Shown here: piece by piece, positions 1 through 7,561 of the stretch
Layout: each line of letters starts with the position of its first letter
How positions within the stretch are numbered: the first letter of the stretch is position 1
Source of the DNA: Lacinutrix sp.
GTDB taxonomy: Bacteria; Bacteroidota; Bacteroidia; Flavobacteriales; Flavobacteriaceae
Direction: 5' to 3'
Length of the DNA stretch: 43,881 nt
Assembly: GCF_023299985.1 (NCBI RefSeq)
Contig: NZ_JALZVX010000080.1
Location: 1-43,881 of the forward strand
Translations under genes and position numbers: made by a program
Notes under the pieces: generated by a model
Database searches by the model: none
What the model was told of the DNA's origin: nothing
What the model saw: only the letters and a program-made list of their open reading frames with translations

Positions 1-18
1 CTAGAAATTAATTTCTAG
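1..18. repeat. Perfect 18-bp palindrome at the window edge
   Basis: The first 18 bases form a perfect 9+9 palindrome. A T-rich stretch (25-31) follows, so it could be the end of a plus-strand terminator whose gene lies outside the window. Nothing more can be said. Confidence 0.35.
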
Positions 19-50
19 AGGTGTTTTTTGTTTGAATTACATTAAGGTAA

Positions 51-443
51 TTATAACTTTAAATCTAAATTAATATGTTCCCATTTTGAAAAACCGCCTT
101 CAAGATCGTAAATTAATTTGAAACCAGCTTTAGCCATTTCGTTTGCACATTTAGCACTCCTAGTACCTTTTTGACAATATAAAATGACTGGCTTTTCTTT
201 ATCTAAAGCTGCAATATCATCTTGAAAGCTTGGTGAATTAAAATCAATGTTTTGAGAATTTGCAATATGTCCTGCTTTATACTCTGCTGAAGTTCTAACA
301 TCTACTAACTGCACTTTATCTAAGTCTAATAATATTTTCTTTTCTTCTGTAGACACAACTGTAATACCTTGCTGTCTTTTTGGAATGCAATTAAACATGC
401 TTATCACCATGAATAAAACTACTATAGTTACTGATTTTTTCAT
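51..443 (-). CDS. Rhodanese-like domain protein, exported (probable lipoprotein)
   Basis: This 130-residue protein is a single rhodanese domain behind an N-terminal signal sequence. Residues 1-18 are hydrophobic and end at Cys19 in the context MFNC, an imperfect lipobox, so it is either a periplasmic lipoprotein or a secreted protein. The rhodanese core has the VDVRT motif near residue 48 and the active-site loop CQKGTRS with catalytic Cys90. Family members transfer sulfane sulfur from donors such as thiosulfate, but small exported ones are rarely tied to one substrate. It lies 24 nt downstream of a second, cytoplasmic rhodanese (468-779) on the same strand, so the two are probably co-transcribed. 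The fold is clear; the exact sulfur donor and acceptor are unknown. Confidence 0.85.
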   Translation of the reverse strand: MKKSVTIVVLFMVISMFNCIPKRQQGITVVSTEEKKILLDLDKVQLVDVRTSAEYKAGHIANSQNIDFNSPSFQDDIAALDKEKPVILYCQKGTRSAKCANEMAKAGFKLIYDLEGGFSKWEHINLDLKL

Positions 444-467
444 ATTAAATTATTTTAATTGATTCAA

Positions 468-779
468 TTACTCCTCAATATCTCCAGTCCACTCAGAAAA
501 TCCACCCATTAAATTATAGGCATTATCAAATCCCATTTGATTCATAATTACACAAGCTTGACCACTTCTTACTCCTGCTTTACAATACACATAATAGTTT
601 TTATTTTTATCTAAAGCTTCTAATTCATAGATAAAGGCTTGACCTTTAAAAATATTTAGATTTTTAGCATTAGGTATAAAGCCATCGGCTACTTCTTCTT
701 CTGTTCTTACATCTAATATAAAAGCATTCTCATCTGCTTTAAGTTGTTGAGCCCATTGCTCTTGTGATAAATCTGACAT
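468..779 (-). CDS. Rhodanese-like domain protein, cytoplasmic
   Basis: A 103-residue single-domain rhodanese without a signal peptide. It has the LDVRTEEE motif near residues 22-29 and the catalytic loop CKAGVRSG with Cys66, which would carry the persulfide in sulfur transfer. It resembles small GlpE/PspE-type rhodaneses. It is the first gene of a probable two-gene unit with the exported rhodanese at 51-443. A TAACTTTG box (797-804) sits about 18 nt upstream of the start and fits the Bacteroidota -7 element. The substrate cannot be told from sequence. Confidence 0.88.
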   Translation of the reverse strand: MSDLSQEQWAQQLKADENAFILDVRTEEEVADGFIPNAKNLNIFKGQAFIYELEALDKNKNYYVYCKAGVRSGQACVIMNQMGFDNAYNLMGGFSEWTGDIEE

Positions 780-796
780 TCTTAGTTTTTAAGGTG

Positions 797-804
797 CAAA
801 GTTA
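797..804 (-). promoter_or_regulatory. Possible -7 box for the rhodanese pair
   Basis: The minus strand reads TAACTTTG here, matching the Bacteroidota -7 consensus TAnnTTTG. No convincing TTG -33 box lies 18-21 nt further upstream. It precedes the start codon at 779 by about 18 nt, leaving a very short leader. Confidence 0.45.
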
Positions 805-836
805 ATTTATTTAACGTTTCCTTAAGATATAGACGT

Positions 837-871
837 AAAAAAACCTGAAATGTTACAACTTCAGGTTTTTT
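837..871 (-). terminator. Intrinsic terminator after the redoxin gene
   Basis: A stem of AAACCTGAA (841-849) with TTCAGGTTT (860-868) is flanked by A and T runs. It lies 23 nt past the stop codon of the minus-strand redoxin gene (894-1514) and separates it from the rhodanese pair. It could act in both directions. Confidence 0.8.
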
Positions 872-893
872 TATTTAAATAATGTCTCTAATA

Positions 894-1514
894 CTATACT
901 TTTATAGAGCAACCAATCGCTTTTGTTTCGGTTACATCTATAGCTTTTCCATTTAACAATGCATTAACTGCATCTTCAACATATTTGTGTTTTACTTCAT
1001 CTGCATTCTGAAAATTATCGTCTATTGCACCAACATACTTTACAACATTACCTTTATCTGTTTTTTCTACAACGTAGATATGTGGTGTTTTTGTGGCTCC
1101 AAATTGTGGATAAACACGTTGTCCTTTATCCATTAAATATGGAAAAGTAAATCCTTTTTCTTTAGCACGTTCTTGCATATATTTCATACCATCTTCTGGT
1201 TTCGCTTTAACGCTATTAGGCATTATTGCAATTACTGGATAACCTTTTTCAGCATACATTTTATTTAATGCTTCTACTCTATCTTCATATGCGACTGCAT
1301 ATGGGCAAGTGTTACAAGTAAACGTAATAATAAAGCCTTTAGCTTCATTAAATGAAGCCATAGAAACCATTTTACCATCTATATTCTCTAATTTAAAATC
1401 TGAAACAACGTCTCCTACTTTATATCCATCTTCTAATTTATTTTCTACTTTAGTGAATGACCATACACCAAAAACGATTGCTGTTAACAGCATTAATTTT
1501 ACTACTTTTTTCAT
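894..1514 (-). CDS. Thioredoxin-fold redoxin (AhpC/TSA-like), exported
   Basis: A 206-residue protein of the redoxin/AhpC-TSA superfamily. Residues 1-20 form an uncleaved-anchor or signal-peptide-like hydrophobic stretch (LMLLTAIVFGVW). The redox site is TCNTCPYA with Cys67 and Cys70, followed by a thioredoxin fold with GATKTPHIYVV (the cis-Pro loop). Proteins of this type are annotated as thioredoxin family proteins; the TCxxC-P-Y form is common in periplasmic redoxins of Bacteroidota. It starts 6 nt after the TlpA-like gene at 1521-2054, so the two form an operon, probably handling disulfide reduction or peroxide in the periplasm. The exact substrate is not visible. Confidence 0.85.
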   Translation of the reverse strand: MKKVVKLMLLTAIVFGVWSFTKVENKLEDGYKVGDVVSDFKLENIDGKMVSMASFNEAKGFIITFTCNTCPYAVAYEDRVEALNKMYAEKGYPVIAIMPNSVKAKPEDGMKYMQERAKEKGFTFPYLMDKGQRVYPQFGATKTPHIYVVEKTDKGNVVKYVGAIDDNFQNADEVKHKYVEDAVNALLNGKAIDVTETKAIGCSIKV

Positions 1515-1520
1515 ATTTAT

Positions 1521-2054
1521 TTAATTTAAAAATTTATTAACTTCTGTTTTTAATTCTTCTAAGTTAAACGATTTCTCGTAAAACGCTCTTTTTTCGTTCT
1601 TATAAATAACTGTTGCAGGTATCGCTCCAGACCATTCTTTATCTACTTTAGGAATCCAAGTATTAGAATCTACATCATTTAAAGCTACCATTTTAGATTT
1701 CAATTGGCGTTTAATAATAAAAGGCTTCAATTTTGTTTCGTATTGCTTAGGAAAATCTAAACTCACTAAAACAACTTCAACGTTTTTAGACTTGTATTCA
1801 TTGTTTAAAGCTTCAAAATACGGTAACTCTTTAACACAAGGTGCGCACCAAGTGGCCCAAAAATTTACAACATAAATTTTATCGTCCATTTTATTTAAAA
1901 GCGGTTCAAGTTCGTTAAAATTATATACGATTAAATCTAGACTTTCACCTTTTTCGACCTTGACTTCAACAATTTCAATATTTTTATTATCAACAACTAC
2001 ATCTTGTTTGCAAGCAGAAAACAAGACAATAAGTAATATTAAATATATTTTCAT
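1521..2054 (-). CDS. TlpA/ResA-like thiol-disulfide oxidoreductase lipoprotein
   Basis: A 177-residue periplasmic thioredoxin-like lipoprotein. The start is placed at the ATG at 2054 because it gives a clean signal peptide MKIYLILLIVLFSAC with lipobox Cys15; the open frame extends 11 codons further upstream to 2087 but that adds a polar, tyrosine-rich stretch before the signal. The thioredoxin core shows NFWATWCAPCVKELPYFEAL-type sequence with the redox pair Cys70 and Cys73 and a cis-proline in GAIPATVIY. TlpA and ResA relatives reduce periplasmic disulfides, for example in cytochrome c maturation. It is the first gene of a two-gene unit with the redoxin at 894-1514. Confidence 0.88.
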   Translation of the reverse strand: MKIYLILLIVLFSACKQDVVVDNKNIEIVEVKVEKGESLDLIVYNFNELEPLLNKMDDKIYVVNFWATWCAPCVKELPYFEALNNEYKSKNVEVVLVSLDFPKQYETKLKPFIIKRQLKSKMVALNDVDSNTWIPKVDKEWSGAIPATVIYKNEKRAFYEKSFNLEELKTEVNKFLN

Positions 2055-2120
2055 TTTATAAAAGTAATAACAGAATTCTGTTTGCAATATACATTTAACA
2101 AATATTTACATTAAAATTAA

Positions 2121-2151
2121 TTTGTTTGTAGTTATTTGATTTCTATCTTTG
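2121..2151 (+). promoter_or_regulatory. trp operon promoter (Bacteroidota sigma-A type)
   Basis: TTTG (2121-2124), a 19-nt spacer, then TATCTTTG (2144-2151) match the Bacteroidota consensus TTTG-N19-21-TAnnTTTG exactly. Transcription would start near 2157-2160, about 30 nt before the trp leader peptide ATG at 2189. Confidence 0.85.
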
Positions 2152-2188
2152 ATTTTTATAATAATATTACCGCTTTCGCGGAAAAACT

Positions 2189-2248
2189 ATGAACAAAAAT
2201 TTAAATCATACTTGGTGGTGGAACTTTCGAAACACAATTCGTGAATAA
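2189..2248 (+). CDS. trpL: trp operon leader peptide with three consecutive Trp codons
   Basis: A 19-codon reading frame starts with ATG at 2189, ends with TAA at 2246-2248, and encodes a peptide with H-T-W-W-W-N in the middle. The three TGG codons occupy 2213-2221. Tryptophan is the rarest residue, so WWW in a short frame right between a perfect promoter and a terminator ahead of trpE is the hallmark of an attenuation leader. A CCGC-TTTC-GCGG hairpin (2170-2181) sits just before the ATG. The stop codon overlaps the antiterminator strand (2239-2246), so a ribosome finishing the peptide would cover it. Function is inferred from layout and the general trp attenuation model. Confidence 0.88.
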   Translation: MNKNLNHTWWWNFRNTIRE

Positions 2249-2310
2249 ACTCTTAGTATATTTAATTAAAATATAAAAGGCTTGTCATTCACGACAAGCC
2301 TTTTTTTTAT
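2239..2310 (+). promoter_or_regulatory. trp attenuator: antiterminator and terminator
   Basis: The terminator hairpin is GGCTTGTC (2279-2286), a six-base loop ATTCAC, then GACAAGCC (2293-2300), extended by AAAA/TTTT and followed by eight T's. A competing helix exists: TCGTGAAT (2239-2246), at the end of the leader peptide frame, is perfectly complementary over 8 bp to ATTCACGA (2287-2294), which is the terminator loop plus the first two bases of its 3' arm. A short CGAA/TTCG pairing (2228-2231 with 2238-2241) could mask the 5' partner. A ribosome stalled on the Trp codons (ending 2221) would leave 2239-2246 free, which favours antitermination. The hairpins are visible; the switching is inferred. 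Confidence 0.82.
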
Positions 2311-2384
2311 TCTGAACTTGTTTTAGAATCTTTACATAAAATAACATCTCTACAATAAGAGACACTGAAATAAATTGAGCACTA

Positions 2385-3782
2385 ATGAAGACTTTTAGCC
2401 TTTACACAAATTATAAAAAAATACTAGCAGATACTATTACGCCTGTAAGCATCTATTTGAAAATTCGCGATAAATTCCCGAATAGCATCTTATTAGAAAG
2501 TAGCGATTATCATGCAAACGATAATAGTTTCTCGTATATCTGCTTTAATCCTATTGCTTCTATTAAAGTTTCTGGAGATACAATCGAGCAAACATTTCCA
2601 GATGGAAGCTCTCATAGAAACCGCACCAAAGATGTACCAAAAATGATTCACAAGTTTACTAAGCGTTTTAAAGTAAACTCAGAAAAAGATTTCAAATTTA
2701 TAAATAATGGGATTTTTGGTTACACATCTTACGATGCTGTAAAGTATTTTGAAGATATTGACATTTCAAAAAAACCAAATTCTTTAGACATTCCAGATAT
2801 ATATTATGCAGTCTATCAAAATATTATAGCTATTAATCACTTTAAAAATGAAGCTTATATTTTTGCTCATTGCTTTAATGATAATGCCAGTAATATCGAC
2901 GAGATTCTACATTTAATAAGATCAAATAATTTTGCTTCATATCAATTTTCTACAGATTCTGATATTGATTCTAATTTAACAGACAATGAATATAAAGAAC
3001 ATGTAGAATTAGCAAAACAGCACTGTGCAAGAGGTGATGTTTTTCAACTGGTACTCTCTAAAAAGTTTTCTCAAAAATTTAAAGGAGACGAGTTTAATGT
3101 CTATCGTGCTTTACGTAGCATTAATCCTTCACCTTACTTATTTTATTTTGATTATGGTGATTTTAAAATCTTTGGTAGTTCTCCTGAAGCACAATTAGTG
3201 GTTAACGAAGGTATTGCTGAAATTCATCCTATTGCTGGAACTTTTAAGCGTACAGGAAACGACGAAAAAGATGCAGAACTAGCAAAACAATTAGCAAGAG
3301 ACGAAAAAGAAAATGCAGAGCATGTAATGTTAGTAGATTTAGCTAGAAACGATTTAAGCAGACATGGAAGCCAAGTAAAAGTAGAAACCTATAGGGAAGC
3401 ACAATTTTTCTCGCATGTTATACATTTAGTAAGCAAAGTAACTGGAAAAATACATGACAACACTCCTACAATGCAAGTTGTAGCAGACACATTTCCTGCA
3501 GGAACTTTAAGTGGTGCACCAAAACATAAGGCTATGCAACTTATAGAAAAATACGAAAAAACAAGCCGTGCTTTTTATGGAGGAGCAATAGGTTTTATGG
3601 ATTTTAGTGGTAACTATAATCATGCGATTATGATTAGAACATTCCTAAGTAAAAACCATGAATTGCATTGGCAAGCTGGAGCTGGATTAGTATCAAAATC
3701 TAATCCTGAAAACGAATTACAAGAAGTTTACAATAAATTAGGAGCATTAACAAAGGCTATCGAACTAGCTAAAGATATATGA
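2385..3782 (+). CDS. trpE: Anthranilate synthase component I
   Basis: A 465-residue chorismate-utilising enzyme that, with TrpG, converts chorismate and glutamine-derived ammonia to anthranilate, the first committed step of tryptophan synthesis. The N-terminal region holds ILLESS (about residues 35-40), the motif that forms the tryptophan feedback site in TrpE proteins. The C-terminal catalytic domain contains PIAGTFKRTG, ARDEKENAEHVMLVDLARND, TFPAGTLSGAPK and AGAGLVSKSNPENE, all standard for the family. It is the first structural gene after the attenuator, 75 nt past the terminator T run. Length is normal for Bacteroidota TrpE. It is followed not by trpG directly but by a 294-nt structured spacer. 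Confidence 0.97.
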   Translation: MKTFSLYTNYKKILADTITPVSIYLKIRDKFPNSILLESSDYHANDNSFSYICFNPIASIKVSGDTIEQTFPDGSSHRNRTKDVPKMIHKFTKRFKVNSEKDFKFINNGIFGYTSYDAVKYFEDIDISKKPNSLDIPDIYYAVYQNIIAINHFKNEAYIFAHCFNDNASNIDEILHLIRSNNFASYQFSTDSDIDSNLTDNEYKEHVELAKQHCARGDVFQLVLSKKFSQKFKGDEFNVYRALRSINPSPYLFYFDYGDFKIFGSSPEAQLVVNEGIAEIHPIAGTFKRTGNDEKDAELAKQLARDEKENAEHVMLVDLARNDLSRHGSQVKVETYREAQFFSHVIHLVSKVTGKIHDNTPTMQVVADTFPAGTLSGAPKHKAMQLIEKYEKTSRAFYGGAIGFMDFSGNYNHAIMIRTFLSKNHELHWQAGAGLVSKSNPENELQEVYNKLGALTKAIELAKDI

Positions 3783-3793
3783 AGTTAGTATTT

Positions 3794-4070
3794 AGTAAAA
3801 ATTAAAAAAATAGGACGAAACACTAATTTTATAAAAATGTAAGTCCTTAAAATCAATTCATAAAATTGAATATCAAAAATTAAGAAATAATAAGCGGAGG
3901 AATGGAGATGCAAAGCGAAGCTTTAAGCACGTAATTCCGAAAGCAAATGGTGCTTTAGCAATTTCCTAAGTTTGATCGTGATTTTTTGGTTCGTTTTTCA
4001 TCAAGGAAAAATGATCGGAAAGAACGAAAGAAAGAACGTTTAATTAATAAGATTCCCATTTACATGGGAA
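3794..4070 (+). repeat. Structured intergenic element, copy A (trpE-trpG)
   Basis: About 280 nt of non-coding sequence that is nearly repeated at 4650-4934 (roughly 90% identical by eye over the first 230 nt) and partly at 8905-9182. Visible parts in order: a small hairpin CAATT (3854-3858)/AATTG (3864-3868); an outer stem, imperfect, between TCAAA..TTAAGAAAT (about 3873-3888) and ATTTCCTAAGTTTGA (about 3961-3975), enclosing AAAGC/GCTTT hairpins; an 11-bp stem GTTCGTTTTTC (3989-3999) with GAAAAATGATC (4005-4015, one mismatch); and a terminal hairpin at 4053-4070 just before trpG. There is no open frame of note. Function is unknown: dispersed repeat or RNA regulator. Confidence 0.8.
4053..4070 (+). 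promoter_or_regulatory. Start-proximal hairpin before trpG
   Basis: TTCCCAT (4053-4059), loop TTAC, ATGGGAA (4064-4070): a perfect 7-bp stem ending exactly 6 nt before the trpG ATG (4077). The same hairpin, with the same 4-nt loop size and 6-nt gap, precedes trpD and trpA. Confidence 0.75.
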
Positions 4071-4076
4071 ATAAAC

Positions 4077-4640
4077 ATGAAAGTATTAGTAATAGACAAC
4101 TACGACAGTTTTACTTACAACTTAGTACATTATTTAGAAGATTTAAATTGTGATGTAACCGTAAAACGAAACGATAAATTAACTTTAGAAGAAGTTGATG
4201 CTTTCGAGAAAATAGTACTATCTCCTGGACCAGGTATTCCAGACGAAGCTGGACTATTAAAAGCCATTATTAAGCAGTATGCACCAACAAAAAGCATTCT
4301 TGGTGTTTGTCTAGGTCAACAAGCTATTGGTGAAGTTTTTGGTGGAAAATTAATAAACTTAGACACTGTTTTTCATGGTGTAGCAACCAAAGTAAATATT
4401 ACTGTTAATGACGAAGCCTTATTTAATAATATGAACAAAACAATAGAAGTTGGCCGATACCACTCTTGGGTTGTAGATCCTAATTTACCTGAGCAATTAG
4501 AAGCCACTTCTTTTGATGAAAACGAACAAGTTATGTCTCTAAGACATAAAGTTTACGATGTAAGAGGCGTACAATACCATCCTGAAAGTGTGTTAACGCC
4601 TAATGGAAAACAAATTTTAGAAAACTGGATTAAAAATTAG
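4077..4640 (+). CDS. trpG: Anthranilate synthase component II (glutamine amidotransferase)
   Basis: A 187-residue class I glutamine amidotransferase subunit. It hydrolyses glutamine and passes ammonia to TrpE. The catalytic triad is visible: Cys78 in GVCLGQQAIGE, and His168 and Glu170 in YHPESVLTPNG. The N terminus IDNYDSFTYNLVHYL and the oxyanion region LSPGPGIPDE are typical of TrpG/PabA. It sits between trpE and trpD in the operon; the same protein could also serve PabB if no separate PabA exists in the genome. The start codon follows a hairpin by 6 nt and has no Shine-Dalgarno sequence, as is usual in Bacteroidota. Confidence 0.96.
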   Translation: MKVLVIDNYDSFTYNLVHYLEDLNCDVTVKRNDKLTLEEVDAFEKIVLSPGPGIPDEAGLLKAIIKQYAPTKSILGVCLGQQAIGEVFGGKLINLDTVFHGVATKVNITVNDEALFNNMNKTIEVGRYHSWVVDPNLPEQLEATSFDENEQVMSLRHKVYDVRGVQYHPESVLTPNGKQILENWIKN

Positions 4641-4649
4641 CTAGCAATT

Positions 4650-4934
4650 AGCAAAAATTAAAAAAAACATAACGAAACACTAATTTTATAAAAATGAAAA
4701 TCCTTAAAATCAATTCATAGAATTGAATATCAAAAATTAAGAAATAATAAGCGTAGGAATGGAGATGCAAAGCGAAGCTTTAAGCATGTAATTCCGAAAG
4801 CGAATGGTGCTTTAGCAATTTCCTAAGTTTGATTGTAATTTTTTGGTTCGTTTTTCATCAAGGAAAAATGAACAGAAAGAATTACATTAAGAAAAAAAGA
4901 AGTATAACTTAAAAGATTCCCATTGTCATGGGAA
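4650..4934 (+). repeat. Structured intergenic element, copy B (trpG-trpD)
   Basis: A second copy of the element found between trpE and trpG. Differences from copy A often keep or improve pairing: CAATTC-ATA-GAATTG here restores a sixth base pair in the first hairpin, and the 11-bp stem GTTCGTTTTTC (4846-4856) with GAAAAATGAAC (4863-4873) is perfect apart from one G-U. The part between this stem and the terminal hairpin (about 4875-4912) has diverged completely from copy A, while the hairpin itself is retained. It accounts for the whole 300-nt gap. No coding potential is seen. Confidence 0.8.
4917..4934 (+). promoter_or_regulatory. Start-proximal hairpin before trpD
   Basis: TTCCCAT (4917-4923), loop TGTC, ATGGGAA (4928-4934), ending 6 nt before the trpD ATG at 4941. 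The loop differs from the trpG copy while the stem is identical. Confidence 0.75.
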
Positions 4935-4940
4935 GTAAAT

Positions 4941-5933
4941 ATGAAACAAATACTAAATAGATTAATAAACCACGAAAACATCTCAAGCGAAGAAGCAAGA
5001 AATGTTTTGATAAATATTTCCGAAGGAAAATATAACCTAAGCCAAATAGCATCATTTCTAACTGTTTTTATGATGCGCAGTATCACCTTAGAAGAACTTC
5101 AAGGTTTTCGTGATGCACTTTTAGAGTTATGTATTCCTATAAATTTATCAGACTTTAACGCTATTGATTTATGTGGCACTGGAGGAGATGGCAAAGACAC
5201 ATTTAACATTTCGACCTTATCGTCTTTTGTAACTGCTGGTGCAGGAATAAAAGTTGCTAAACATGGTAATTATGGAGTATCTTCTGCTTCTGGATCTTCA
5301 AATGTTATGGAGGCTTTGGGTATTCACTTTTCTAATAAATCAGACTTTTTAAAATACGCCATAGATCAAGCTGGAATATGTGTGTTACATGCACCATTAT
5401 TTCATCCTGCTATGAAACATGTTGCTCCTATTCGTAAAGAACTAGGTATTAAAACCTTTTTCAATATGCTAGGTCCAATGGTAAATCCAGCATTTCCAAA
5501 AAACCAGATGGTTGGCGTATTTAACTTAGAACTACAAAGATTGTATGGTTATTTATACCAAAATACAGATAAAAATTACAGCATAGTTCATGCATTAGAT
5601 GGTTATGATGAAATTTCTCTAACAGGAAAAACTAAGATTATTTCTAACCGTTCTGAAACAATATTAAAACCTTCAGATTTAAATGTTCAACAAATAGAGC
5701 AATCAGATATTTTTGGTGGTTCATCTGTAAAAGAAGCTGCTAAAATTTTCAAAAATATTATTGAAGGCAAAGGAACAGAAGCTCAAAACAACGTTGTTTA
5801 TGCCAATGCAGGATTAGCAATAGCGACAGTAAATAACACTTCGCATATAGAAGGATTTAATTTAGCAAAAGAAAGTTTAGAAAGCGGAAGAGCAAAAGAA
5901 AGTTTAGAACGATTAATAGAATTGAGTAAATAA
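4941..5933 (+). CDS. trpD: Anthranilate phosphoribosyltransferase
   Basis: A 330-residue enzyme joining anthranilate to phosphoribosyl pyrophosphate. The PRPP-binding signature DLCGTGGDGKDTFNIST lies near residues 75-91, followed by VAKHGNYGVSSASGSS and the anthranilate-site FNMLGPMVNP. The open frame extends back to a TTG at 4923, but that extension would run through the upstream hairpin; the ATG at 4941 is chosen because it has the same 6-nt spacing from the hairpin as trpG. Full length for the family. It is followed by an 80-nt gap rich in CAGT repeats and then trpC. Confidence 0.96.
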   Translation: MKQILNRLINHENISSEEARNVLINISEGKYNLSQIASFLTVFMMRSITLEELQGFRDALLELCIPINLSDFNAIDLCGTGGDGKDTFNISTLSSFVTAGAGIKVAKHGNYGVSSASGSSNVMEALGIHFSNKSDFLKYAIDQAGICVLHAPLFHPAMKHVAPIRKELGIKTFFNMLGPMVNPAFPKNQMVGVFNLELQRLYGYLYQNTDKNYSIVHALDGYDEISLTGKTKIISNRSETILKPSDLNVQQIEQSDIFGGSSVKEAAKIFKNIIEGKGTEAQNNVVYANAGLAIATVNNTSHIEGFNLAKESLESGRAKESLERLIELSK

Positions 5934-6012
5934 AAAAGTCGACAGTATTCAGTAAACAGTCTTCAGTATTTATTCAAACTGTTACTGAAAGCTGCTAACC
6001 GAAGATTAAAAC

Positions 6013-6798
6013 ATGGATATTTTAACCAAAATAGTAAACGATAAACGCATCGAAGTTAACCTTCGCAAGCAACTCATTCCTACAAAACAACTAGAGCAAT
6101 CTATTTTGTTTGAAAGAGAAACAGTTTCTTTAGCTAATAAATTAAAAAACAGTACAACAGGAATTATTGCAGAACACAAACGTCGTTCTCCCTCAAAACA
6201 AGTTATCAATCACGATCTAAATGTTTTTGATGTTGCCAAAGGTTATGAAGAAGCTGGAGTTTGCGGCATGTCTGTTTTAACAGATGGCAAATATTTTGGT
6301 GGCTCTCTGGACGACTTACTTACTGCGCGATCAAGCTGTAATTTACCTTTATTACGCAAAGAATTTATAATAGACCAATACCAGATAATAGAAGCTAAAG
6401 CTTATGGAGCTGATGTTATTTTATTAATAGCTGCAATACTAACTAAAGCCGAAATAAAGCAGTTTTCAGAATTAGCAAAAAGTTTAAATTTAGAGGTGCT
6501 TTTAGAAATCCATAATGAAGAAGAGTTAAACAAATCAATAATGCCTAGCTTAGATATGCTTGGTGTAAATAATAGAAATTTAAAAACGTTTGAAGTAAGT
6601 TTAGAAACCAGCAAACAGCTAAGCTCATTAATTCCAAACGATTTTGTAAAAGTATCTGAAAGTGGAATTAGTAATATTGAAGCTATCAAAACATTAAAAC
6701 CTTATGGTTATAAAGGCTTTTTAATAGGTGAAAATTTCATGAAAACAGATAATGCTGGAAAAAGCGCAAAACAATTTATTGAAAGATTAAATAATTAA
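6013..6798 (+). CDS. trpC: Indole-3-glycerol phosphate synthase
   Basis: A 261-residue TIM-barrel enzyme that closes the indole ring from carboxyphenylamino-deoxyribulose phosphate. Typical motifs are IIAEHKRRSPSK (catalytic Lys region, about residue 50-60), LRKEFIIDQYQI, EAKAYGADVILLIAA, LLEIHNEEE, GVNNRNLKTF and VSESGI. It is a stand-alone TrpC, not fused to TrpF as in enterics. It lies in the trp operon between trpD and trpF; the gap to trpF (124 nt) holds a palindromic repeat that could fold in the transcript. Confidence 0.96.
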   Translation: MDILTKIVNDKRIEVNLRKQLIPTKQLEQSILFERETVSLANKLKNSTTGIIAEHKRRSPSKQVINHDLNVFDVAKGYEEAGVCGMSVLTDGKYFGGSLDDLLTARSSCNLPLLRKEFIIDQYQIIEAKAYGADVILLIAAILTKAEIKQFSELAKSLNLEVLLEIHNEEELNKSIMPSLDMLGVNNRNLKTFEVSLETSKQLSSLIPNDFVKVSESGISNIEAIKTLKPYGYKGFLIGENFMKTDNAGKSAKQFIERLNN

Positions 6799-6808
6799 AA
6801 ATAACTTT

Positions 6809-6907
6809 GTCACTTCGAGTGGTTTTTGAGGTATGAAAAAATTGTATCGAGAAGTCTCTAAAACTTCTCGATACAATTTCAAAAAAACTAAAATCACTCG
6901 AACTGAC
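6809..6907. repeat. Palindromic dispersed repeat, copy 1 (trpC-trpF gap)
   Basis: An interrupted inverted repeat: outer arms GTCACTTCGAGTG (6809-6821) and CACTCGAACTGAC (6895-6907), inner perfect 14-bp arms TTGTATCGAGAAGT (6842-6855) and ACTTCTCGATACAA (6863-6876) around a 7-nt loop. A second copy with the same layout lies at 11258-11350. It looks like a miniature non-coding dispersed repeat. In RNA it would form a long hairpin inside the trp transcript. Confidence 0.85.
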
Positions 6908-6922
6908 AGCAATTAAAACACT

Positions 6923-7561
6923 ATGAAACTAAAAATATGCGGAATGAAAAATGAAAACAACATCCTTGATGTTGCTGAACTTAAGCCAAGTTATATGGGT
7001 TTCATTTTTTACGAAAAATCACCACGTTACTTCAATGGCGTAATTCCTGAAATCTCTAAAGACATTAATAAAATTGGAGTCTTTGTAAATGCTACTTTCG
7101 ATTATATAAGAGGCAAAGTGGAAAAACACGATTTACAAGGCGTACAATTACATGGTGAAGAATCTCCAGAATTATGCGAGCGATTAAAAGCATTAGAGCT
7201 TACCGTTATAAAAGTGTTTTCTATTAAAAACCAGTTCAATTTTAAAGTTCTAGAACCTTTTGAAGACGTTTGCGACTATTATTTGTTCGATACTAAAGGC
7301 AAAGAACCTGGTGGAAACGGTTATACTTTTAACTGGAACGTTTTAAAAAAATACCCATCCATTAAACCTTACTTTTTAAGTGGTGGTATTGGTCCAAAAG
7401 AGATGGATTCAATATTACTATTCTTAAAGAGACCAGAATCACAACTGTGCTGCACATTAGACCTAAACAGCAAGTTTGAAACCGCTTCTAAAGTAAAAGA
7501 CACAGCAAAAATTAAAGCATTTAAACAAGTACTTATAGACAAAAATTATTACTATGTATAA
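6923..7561 (+). CDS. trpF: Phosphoribosylanthranilate isomerase
   Basis: A 212-residue TIM-barrel isomerase acting between TrpD and TrpC. The N terminus [11 protein letters not shown] carries the catalytic Cys7, and the family motifs [27 protein letters not shown] (with the conserved His), [12 protein letters not shown] (catalytic Asp) and FLSGGIGP are all present. The C-terminal ICLDLNS-type motif appears as [10 protein letters not shown]. Its 3' end overlaps trpB by 8 nt, suggesting translational coupling. Confidence 0.95.
   Translation: MKLKICGMKNENNILDVAELKPSYMGFIFYEKSPRYFNGVIPEISKDINKIGVFVNATFDYIRGKVEKHDLQGVQLHGEESPELCERLKALELTVIKVFSIKNQFNFKVLEPFEDVCDYYLFDTKGKEPGGNGYTFNWNVLKKYPSIKPYFLSGGIGPKEMDSILLFLKRPESQLCCTLDLNSKFETASKVKDTAKIKAFKQVLIDKNYYYV

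Noticed and set aside
3783-4076. Group II intron or riboswitch as the explanation of the trp intergenic elements
   Set aside because: No domain V-like hairpin, no reverse transcriptase and no known aptamer consensus was recognised; the elements look like a separate structured repeat.
4923-4940. TTG start upstream of trpD
   Set aside because: It would translate through the start-proximal hairpin; the ATG at 4941 keeps the family N terminus and the 6-nt spacing shared with trpG and trpA.
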